Translations under genes and position numbers: made by a program
Assembly (NCBI GenBank): GCA_934130215.1
Contig: CAKOXR010000041.1
Coordinates: 1 to 7,594, forward strand
Direction: 5' to 3'
DNA: 7,594 nucleotides
Source: an uncultured Bacilli bacterium
GTDB taxonomy: Bacteria > Bacillota_I > Bacilli_A > RF39 > UBA660
Shown: positions 1 to 4,980 of the stretch, piece after piece
How positions within the stretch are numbered: position 1 is the stretch's first letter
How the letters are laid out: every line of letters begins with the position of its first letter
Notes under the pieces: generated by a model
Told to the model about the DNA's origin: nothing
What the model saw: only the letters and a program-made list of their open reading frames with translations
Database searches by the model: none

Positions 1-1
1 A

Positions 2-1384
2 CCTAGTACTTGTAATGAAGAAAATCTATGTTGGGATATATCTTATAGTTCTACTCAAAAGAAAAAAGTGTATGGATATTTAATAGATAGTGGTTTAAAA
101 GATAGTACTGATAACACAAAATCATTATATAATTTATATATAGTAAGTAACTATGAAATATTTGCTCCTGCAGACTGCCAGGATATATTTTATGAATTTA
201 AAAATATGAATCAAATTAATTTTAATAATAATTTTAATACAGCAAATGTAACTGATATGGAAAGTATGTTTCAAAGCTGTGTAAAATTAACAAGTTTGGA
301 CTTAAGCAGTTTTAATACAGCAAATGTAATAACTATGAGTTATATGTTTTTTGGTTGTTCATCATTAACAAATTTAAATTTAAGTAATTTTAATACGGCA
401 AATGTAACTGATATGGGTGGCATGTTTGATATTTGTAGATCCTTAACAAGTATAGATTTAAGTAGTTTTAATACAGCAAATTTAACAAATATGTTTCGTA
501 TGTTTGATGAATGTTCATCATTAACAAGTTTGGACTTAAGTAGTTTTAATACAGCAAATGTAACGTCTATGCATAATATGTTTTGTAATTGTTCATCATT
601 AATAAGTCTGGATTTAAGTAGTTTTAATACAGCAAATGTAACAGATATGTCTCATATGTTTTATAAATGTTCATCCTTAACAACAACAATAAATATAATG
701 AATAGAGATGATACAAATTATTCTTATATGTTTTCTAATGCAGCAACTAAGTCAGGCTCTCAAATAACAGTAAATTATATTGCTGATGCATCTACATTAG
801 CTGATAATATGATTGCAACTAAATCATCCAACAGCAATGTTATAAAAGGAAATATAATTCCTGAACACTTAATTACAATAACTGGTAATGATGATATAAA
901 ATATGAATCTAATAATCGATTACAAGGTACAAAAGTAACTTTAACATCTATATCAGGTAATAATTATGTAACATCATTTAAAATGAATGGAACTACTATA
1001 AATGGAAATGAATTTATAATGCCAGATACCGATGTAACAATAACAGATATTGTTGTAACTACTTGTAAAACAATTGAGTCTGCTCATAATCCATACCCTA
1101 ATTCACAAGATAATGTTATAATTGGTGAACATACATTCGAAGGAGCAAAAAGTTTAACAGTCATACTAGACTATCAAACTGAAAGTACAAACTATGATTA
1201 TTTCTTAATATATGATTCTTCTTCATCTACAATAGGTATAAACAACAATAAAAAATATGGAGGAACTACTAGAACACAAGAAACAATAATAATAAACTCT
1301 AACTATATTAAGATAACATTTAAAAGTGATAGTAGTGGAAGCAACTATTACGGTATAAAAGCAATAGTAATACCCAACTATTAA
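2..1384 (+). CDS. BspA-like (DUF285) repeat surface protein, 5' end missing
   Basis: The frame stays open to the left edge, so the start lies outside the window; the GTG at 68 is internal. 460 residues are visible. Residues 1-77 look like the conserved lead-in of BspA-type proteins. Residues 78-233 are six 26-residue DUF285 repeats without any indel, each with the pattern FNTAN(V/L)..M..MF..C..L, followed by a degenerate cap around 234-275. Residues about 289-352 resemble a divergent InlB B-repeat (the 'MPDTDVTIT' end is typical). Residues about 355-460 resemble the CUB-like beta-sandwich common in Bacillota surface proteins (ESAHN start, NYDYFLIYD core). Proteins of this class are exported and bind host or neighbour-cell surfaces; that role is inferred from the family. 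No LPxTG motif or C-terminal membrane helix is present, so any anchor or signal peptide must be in the missing N-terminus. It is probably a single-gene unit, since a terminator follows. Confidence 0.9.
   Translation, partial: PSTCNEENLCWDISYSSTQKKKVYGYLIDSGLKDSTDNTKSLYNLYIVSNYEIFAPADCQDIFYEFKNMNQINFNNNFNTANVTDMESMFQSCVKLTSLDLSSFNTANVITMSYMFFGCSSLTNLNLSNFNTANVTDMGGMFDICRSLTSIDLSSFNTANLTNMFRMFDECSSLTSLDLSSFNTANVTSMHNMFCNCSSLISLDLSSFNTANVTDMSHMFYKCSSLTTTINIMNRDDTNYSYMFSNAATKSGSQITVNYIADASTLADNMIATKSSNSNVIKGNIIPEHLITITGNDDIKYESNNRLQGTKVTLTSISGNNYVTSFKMNGTTINGNEFIMPDTDVTITDIVVTTCKTIESAHNPYPNSQDNVIIGEHTFEGAKSLTVILDYQTESTNYDYFLIYDSSSSTIGINNNKKYGGTTRTQETIIINSNYIKITFKSDSSGSNYYGIKAIVIPNY
233..700 (+). 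repeat. Six tandem 78-bp units encoding DUF285 repeats
   Basis: Units begin at 233, 311, 389, 467, 545 and 623, exactly 78 bases apart. The first part of each unit is strongly conserved at DNA level: ttttaatacagcaaatgtaa is shared almost unchanged by units 1, 2, 5 and 6, with single-base differences in units 3 and 4. The middle, encoding the 3-5 residues on either side of Met-Phe, varies. Every unit carries one cysteine at the same place (MF..C), giving a cysteine ladder along the predicted solenoid. Such conservation favours copy-number change by recombination. Confidence 0.95.
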
Positions 1385-1398
1385 TAAAAATAAAACTT

Positions 1399-1446
1399 AA
1401 ACAGATAAAATAGATAAAATACTATCTTTTTTATCTGTTTTGCTTT
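1399..1446 (+). terminator. Hairpin terminator after the surface protein gene
   Basis: An 18-base arm at 1399-1416 pairs with 1423-1440 around a 6-base loop (AAATAC) with one mismatch. The stem is AT-rich but long, with a CAGAT/ATCTG core. Downstream is a T-rich stretch (TTTTGCTTT). It lies 14 bases after the stop codon at 1382-1384. Confidence 0.75.
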
Positions 1447-1451
1447 ATAAT
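1423..1451 (+). promoter_or_regulatory. Probable promoter of the three-gene membrane operon
   Basis: A perfect -10 box TATAAT is at 1446-1451. At 17 bases spacing the -35 position (1423-1428, TATCTT) is poor and lies inside the 3' arm of the preceding terminator. The predicted start of transcription is near 1458. The call rests on the -10 box and on the same geometry at the two other promoters in this window; readthrough from upstream is the alternative. Confidence 0.5.
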
Positions 1452-1457
1452 AAAGAT

Positions 1458-1463
1458 GGTGAT
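1458..1463 (+). promoter_or_regulatory. Shine-Dalgarno GGTGAT that selects the ATG at 1468
   Basis: GGTGAT matches the downstream half of the ideal AAGGAGGTGAT and lies 4 bases before ATG 1468. The in-frame ATG at 1456 is upstream of this site and almost at the predicted transcript start, so it is an unlikely start. The GH31 gene uses the same type of site (GGGTGAT at 4971-4977). Confidence 0.7.
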
Positions 1464-1467
1464 AAAA

Positions 1468-2310
1468 ATGTACACAAATTTTATAAAAAACTTTAATAAA
1501 TTTTTCGGAAAAAAAGGAAATATTTTATTTTCAATAATACTCATAATATTCAGTATATTATTAATGCTATCATCATTATATGCATTTAGAAACATAACAA
1601 TAAGAAACAATAAATACATAGAAAAGTATGTTCTATTTGAGCAAGGAAAAGCATTTATAATTGAGCAAAACGGAAAAGAAGAAGTAACATTTCTATCATA
1701 TAATAATGGAGATGCATTAAACCCATATGATTATGAAGGAAAAGTATTACAAATGTTTTGCTTAAAAAATGATCACAAAAACTGCTTTTATGTTAAAACA
1801 GTATATAACTATAACTATGTATCACTAGGACTATCAGTAAGTATAGTATTACTAACACTAGGAATAGTATGCAGAAAACTATATAAAGTAAGAAATACAA
1901 ACCACGGATCAATAAGAACATTAAGACCATTTTTTATAACACTATTCCTATTCGGAGCATACCTATTTACAAACCAAACATATAATCTAGTACACTACAT
2001 GAGATTCCAAACAAAAATGAATAAAATTGAAGGAACAATAATAGGAAAATATAAAAATAAAAATTTAGTAGAATACATAATCGAAGATAAACACTATAGC
2101 ACATTAAGTAAAACAAACACAATAAAATACAATAAAAATAAACCATATATATCATATGAAAAATCAAACTTTAACATATTAGAACTCTTAATCGGAATAA
2201 CAATATCATACACAAGCATTATGATAATAACACTAGAAAAAGATATAGACAAAAAAATAAAAATAAACGAAAAGAAAACAAAAAAAGAAAATTATAGGAG
2301 AAAAAAATGA
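1468..2310 (+). CDS. Four-helix membrane protein, possible DUF3592-like
   Basis: The product is 280 residues from the ATG at 1468. Predicted membrane helices are at about 18-40, 116-135, 152-168 and 236-256. The N-terminus and the basic tail (257-280, mostly Lys/Arg/Glu) should be cytoplasmic. This leaves two extracellular segments, 42-115 and 170-235. The second (IEGTIIGKYKNKN...VEYIIEDKHY, then YISYEKSN) has the rhythm of DUF3592 proteins, where a beta-rich ectodomain sits between helices. The first segment has a comparable pattern and two cysteines (C98, C106) that could form a disulfide. I do not recognise a specific function. It is the first gene of a three-gene operon; its TGA stop overlaps the next start as ATGA. 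The DUF3592 resemblance is by eye and weak. Confidence 0.8.
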   Translation: MYTNFIKNFNKFFGKKGNILFSIILIIFSILLMLSSLYAFRNITIRNNKYIEKYVLFEQGKAFIIEQNGKEEVTFLSYNNGDALNPYDYEGKVLQMFCLKNDHKNCFYVKTVYNYNYVSLGLSVSIVLLTLGIVCRKLYKVRNTNHGSIRTLRPFFITLFLFGAYLFTNQTYNLVHYMRFQTKMNKIEGTIIGKYKNKNLVEYIIEDKHYSTLSKTNTIKYNKNKPYISYEKSNFNILELLIGITISYTSIMIITLEKDIDKKIKINEKKTKKENYRRKK

Positions 2311-3119
2311 AAACATTAAAAATAATAGGGAAATTACTATCAATAATAATATCATTTTTAATAAGTATAGTATGCTTATTAATGATAACCTATATAACAA
2401 TAAATAATGTAATAAAAGTAAAAAACCTAAAACAAACAATAAAAACAGAAAATTTACTAAAAATAAAATACGAAGAAAAAACAATAAAAGAAAATATAAT
2501 CGAAACATTTGAAGAAATAGGAATCCCAAAAGAAGAAATAATAACAATAATTGAAAGCACAGAATTTAACCAACTATTCGATGATTACCTAAATAAAATA
2601 ATGGAATATTACCTTGAAAATAAAACATACCCATCATTCAATGAAGAAAAACTAAATAAATTAGTAAACAAAATAACAAACCAAAAAACAATAATTGAAG
2701 AAAAAATAATAAAAGAATCAATCAAAAAAATAAAAACTGAAATAGAAAACGAATTACCAAAAAAAGAAGAAATAATGGAAGAACCAGAAATAAAAGAAAT
2801 AATAAACACATATAAATCAATATCAATATTTTACTTTATAGGAACAATAATAATACTAATGTTTTTAATATTTATATTTACATGGAGCCTATATATGCCA
2901 TTCCTATATGCAGGAATATCATTTATAATACCAGCAATAACCATAATAATAACATATTTATTTAAAAACATAATAATAAATATAATAAACCAAGAAGAAT
3001 TTGTAAACATTATCTTAAATCAAATATTAAACCAACTATTAATAACATCAATAATAGTACTACTAATAGGAATAATATTTATAATATTTTATAAAATAAC
3101 AACAAAAAAGGAGATATAA
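2307..3119 (+). CDS. Uncharacterised isoleucine-rich four-helix membrane protein
   Basis: The product is 270 residues. The start ATG at 2307 has AGGAG at 2296-2300 and overlaps the previous stop by four bases, so translation is probably coupled. A signal-anchor-like helix (about 10-32) is followed by a highly charged, helical ectodomain (35-168, rich in Glu, Lys and Ile), then three membrane helices (about 171-192, 195-219 and 244-263) and a short basic tail. About a quarter of the residues are isoleucine (68 of 270), mostly ATA codons, and most codons end in A. No enzymatic motif is visible. The layout resembles a group of uncharacterised membrane proteins from gut Bacilli that I recall only loosely, with no function known to me. 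Sitting between two other membrane proteins, it may form a complex with them; that is inference. Confidence 0.8.
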   Translation: MKTLKIIGKLLSIIISFLISIVCLLMITYITINNVIKVKNLKQTIKTENLLKIKYEEKTIKENIIETFEEIGIPKEEIITIIESTEFNQLFDDYLNKIMEYYLENKTYPSFNEEKLNKLVNKITNQKTIIEEKIIKESIKKIKTEIENELPKKEEIMEEPEIKEIINTYKSISIFYFIGTIIILMFLIFIFTWSLYMPFLYAGISFIIPAITIIITYLFKNIIINIINQEEFVNIILNQILNQLLITSIIVLLIGIIFIIFYKITTKKEI

Positions 3120-4312
3120 TGGAAAAAATAAGACTCTTATTAACAACAATACTATACCTATTAACAGGAATAATGATATTCATATTCCCAAAAGAAATAA
3201 CAAACTTAGTATTTATAGGATTCTTATCAGTACTAATAATCAGAATAATATCCAACATATCTTTTTGGTTAAAATATTTAAACGAAAAAAAATTAATATT
3301 AAACTTATTATCAGGAATATTATTAATATTAATAAGTTATATAGTATATAAACAAAAATCAAGCTTTATATTATTCTTTAAAATAGCATTTGTTTTCTTT
3401 TTCTTTCTAGACTTTATAAACAGACTAATATGCTTTTTACTAGTAAGAAAAGAAAACATACTAAAAAGTATATACTATATATTAACAGCAACATTCTCAC
3501 TTGTAATATGTATATTTATAATAAAAAGAAACCTATTCACAACCTATCTAATAGGACTTTATATACTAGGACATGCAATAACATATTTAAGAGAATTTAT
3601 AATGAGTATAACATCATATAAAATAAAAGGAGTAAGACCAACAATACCAGTATTAACAGCACTCCTTTTACCATACTTTAAATATAAAAAAATAAAAATA
3701 TTAAAAGAAATGAACAAAGAAATAAAAGAAACATTTCAAAAAGAAAAACCAGATATATATATATCAATACATGTAGGACCAAAATTATATAGCAGACCAG
3801 GACACCTAGACATATGCTTTGAAGATGAAGTACTAGCTTTTGGACAATATGATAAAGATAGCTTAACATTCTTTAAAATATTCGGAGACGGAGTAATGTA
3901 TAGCTTAAAAAATAGAATTAAATACTATCAATTTGTAACTGAAATTGATAAAAAAATAATATTCGAATATGGGTTTAAATTAAACGAAAAAGAAAAAGAC
4001 ATTATAAGAAAAAGAATAAAAAAATTAAAAGAAAAAAAAATACCATGGAAAAGCCCATATAATTATACATATGCCCATAAATTAGAAACAAAAATGAATG
4101 CAAAATTTTATAAATTTAAAAGTGGAAAATTAAAAAAATACTATTCAACAAGAAATAACTGTGTATTATTAGTTGACATAATAATAAAAGATATATTAAT
4201 AGATAAAATAGATTCAGGAAGCTTTCTAATACCAGGAAATTATATGTATTACTTCGATTTTTTAAGTAAAATAAAAAATCCAAAACTAGTAAGTAAACAA
4301 ATATATTACTAA
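3119..4312 (+). CDS. HdeD-like membrane domain fused to a papain-fold (DUF4105/NlpC-like) domain
   Basis: The product is 397 residues; AAAGGAG at 3107-3113 precedes the ATG, which overlaps the previous TAA by one base (TAATG). Residues 1-165 contain six membrane helices (about 8-23, 30-50, 59-77, 83-108, 115-135, 139-162) arranged like DUF308/HdeD proteins. Residues 168-210 are a basic linker. Residues 211-397 form a soluble domain with a GH motif (H229, in PGHLDI), an FGQYD segment (241-245), F..FGDGVMY (252-261), and an NC motif (C348, in RNNCVLLVD). The order His first, Cys later matches circularly permuted papain-fold proteins and the DUF4105 pattern, so C348 and H229 are the likely catalytic pair. 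The substrate is unknown; a peptide, amide or lipid ester are all possible. By topology the domain should face the cytoplasm. I recall similar fusions in other Bacillota annotated only as DUF308 proteins. It is the last gene of its operon. Confidence 0.8.
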   Translation: MEKIRLLLTTILYLLTGIMIFIFPKEITNLVFIGFLSVLIIRIISNISFWLKYLNEKKLILNLLSGILLILISYIVYKQKSSFILFFKIAFVFFFFLDFINRLICFLLVRKENILKSIYYILTATFSLVICIFIIKRNLFTTYLIGLYILGHAITYLREFIMSITSYKIKGVRPTIPVLTALLLPYFKYKKIKILKEMNKEIKETFQKEKPDIYISIHVGPKLYSRPGHLDICFEDEVLAFGQYDKDSLTFFKIFGDGVMYSLKNRIKYYQFVTEIDKKIIFEYGFKLNEKEKDIIRKRIKKLKEKKIPWKSPYNYTYAHKLETKMNAKFYKFKSGKLKKYYSTRNNCVLLVDIIIKDILIDKIDSGSFLIPGNYMYYFDFLSKIKNPKLVSKQIYY

Positions 4313-4334
4313 ATATAGGAAAACCTATATTTTT
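4311..4334 (+). terminator. Hairpin terminator beginning inside the stop codon
   Basis: A perfect 9-bp stem (AAATATAGG at 4311-4319 with CCTATATTT at 4324-4332) closes an AAAA loop and ends in a T run (4330-4334). The stem starts at the second base of the TAA stop (4310-4312) of the HdeD-like gene. Confidence 0.8.
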
Positions 4335-4336
4335 CA

Positions 4337-4365
4337 TTTACATTAAAAATAAAAAGATGTATAAT
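4337..4365 (+). promoter_or_regulatory. Strong sigma-A-type promoter for the repeat protein/GH31 operon
   Basis: TTTACA (-35, 4337-4342) and a perfect TATAAT (-10, 4360-4365) are 17 bases apart. Transcription should start near 4372. The promoter begins two bases after the preceding terminator's T run. The 12-base string ATGTATAATTAT around the -10 recurs at the promoter of the downstream ATPase gene (7375-7386). Confidence 0.85.
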
Positions 4366-4371
4366 TATACT

Positions 4372-4376
4372 AGGAG
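4372..4376 (+). promoter_or_regulatory. Shine-Dalgarno AGGAG that selects the ATG at 4384
   Basis: AGGAG is 7 bases before ATG 4384. The longer in-frame reading from ATG 4357 would place the start codon across the -10 region, upstream of the predicted transcript, so 4384 is the start. The site coincides with the predicted first base of the mRNA. Confidence 0.85.
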
Positions 4377-4383
4377 AATTTAT

Positions 4384-4962
4384 ATGAATTATAACGAATT
4401 TGGAAATAACAAAACAAAAACAAATAACATTATTAAAGGAACAATAGGGGTAATATTAACATTAATAATAGTCCTAATATTATTTTTGATATTTAAAAAA
4501 TTTACTAAAAAAGATAATCAAATTGAAAATCAAAAACAATCATATAATGTAACAATAAAAGCAAATGGAACAAAAACAAAAGAAGAAATACTAACATGTT
4601 ATACATTAACAAATACATGTCAAGTAAATCTACCAGAAATAATAAGACCAAACTGGCAAATAATCGGATGGGCAAAAGAAGAAAATAGTCATGAATTAGA
4701 TTATACACCAGGAGAAACAATAACAATATCAGAAAATATAACATTATATGCAATAACAGTAAAAAATGTAACAATATCTTTAATAGATAAAGAAGAAGAA
4801 AAATTATCATGTGGTATATATAACACTAATAATAATTGTATGATAACATTACCAAACAAAGGAAAAGGTTGGACAAAAGAATTAAACGGAACAAAACCAG
4901 AATATATGCCAGGTGAAAAAATATTAGTAAACGAATATATAAGATTATATTATGTAAAATAA
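4384..4962 (+). CDS. Single-pass membrane protein with two InlB/Flg_new-type extracellular repeats
   Basis: The product is 192 residues from ATG 4384. Residues 1-18 are a polar cytoplasmic head, 19-37 a membrane helix followed by Lys-Lys, and 54-192 an exported region made of two related units. Unit 1 (about 54-124) and unit 2 (about 127-192) share a beta strand (YNVTIKA / KNVTISL), a short Cys pair with six residues between (C72 and C79) or eight (C143 and C152), a GW (95-96, 162-163), a Y.PGE turn (107-111, 174-178) and a closing LY strand. This is the layout of the InlB B-repeat / Listeria-Bacteroides repeat (Flg_new) families. In such proteins the units act as surface spacers or adhesion modules. 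The Cys pairs could form small disulfide loops. It is followed after 18 bases by the GH31 gene, so the two are co-transcribed. The binding partner is unknown. Confidence 0.8.
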   Translation: MNYNEFGNNKTKTNNIIKGTIGVILTLIIVLILFLIFKKFTKKDNQIENQKQSYNVTIKANGTKTKEEILTCYTLTNTCQVNLPEIIRPNWQIIGWAKEENSHELDYTPGETITISENITLYAITVKNVTISLIDKEEEKLSCGIYNTNNNCMITLPNKGKGWTKELNGTKPEYMPGEKILVNEYIRLYYVK

Positions 4963-4980
4963 AGAATAAAGGGTGATAAA

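Noticed and set aside
68..70. GTG as the start codon of the surface protein gene
   Set aside because: The frame continues open to base 2 with plausible protein, there is no Shine-Dalgarno before 68, and BspA-like proteins have a longer N-terminus with an export signal. It is an internal codon of a truncated gene.
1456..1458. ATG start for the first membrane operon gene
   Set aside because: It lies five bases after the -10 box, at or before the predicted transcript start, and lacks a ribosome site. ATG 1468 has GGTGAT at the right spacing.
2308..2310. Possible TGA-as-tryptophan code, as in Mycoplasma
   Set aside because: TGA ends the gene at 2308-2310 exactly at the next gene's start and ends the GH31 gene at the terminator stem, and tryptophan is written TGG throughout.
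3430..3621. A 63-codon + strand open frame
   Set aside because: It lies entirely inside the HdeD-like gene in another frame, with no ribosome site or recognisable product; it is a product of AT-rich composition.
4357..4359. Upstream ATG start for the InlB-like repeat protein
   Set aside because: It lies directly before the TATAAT of a strong promoter and would not be in the mRNA. It would also add a nine-residue head with no ribosome site. ATG 4384 has AGGAG.
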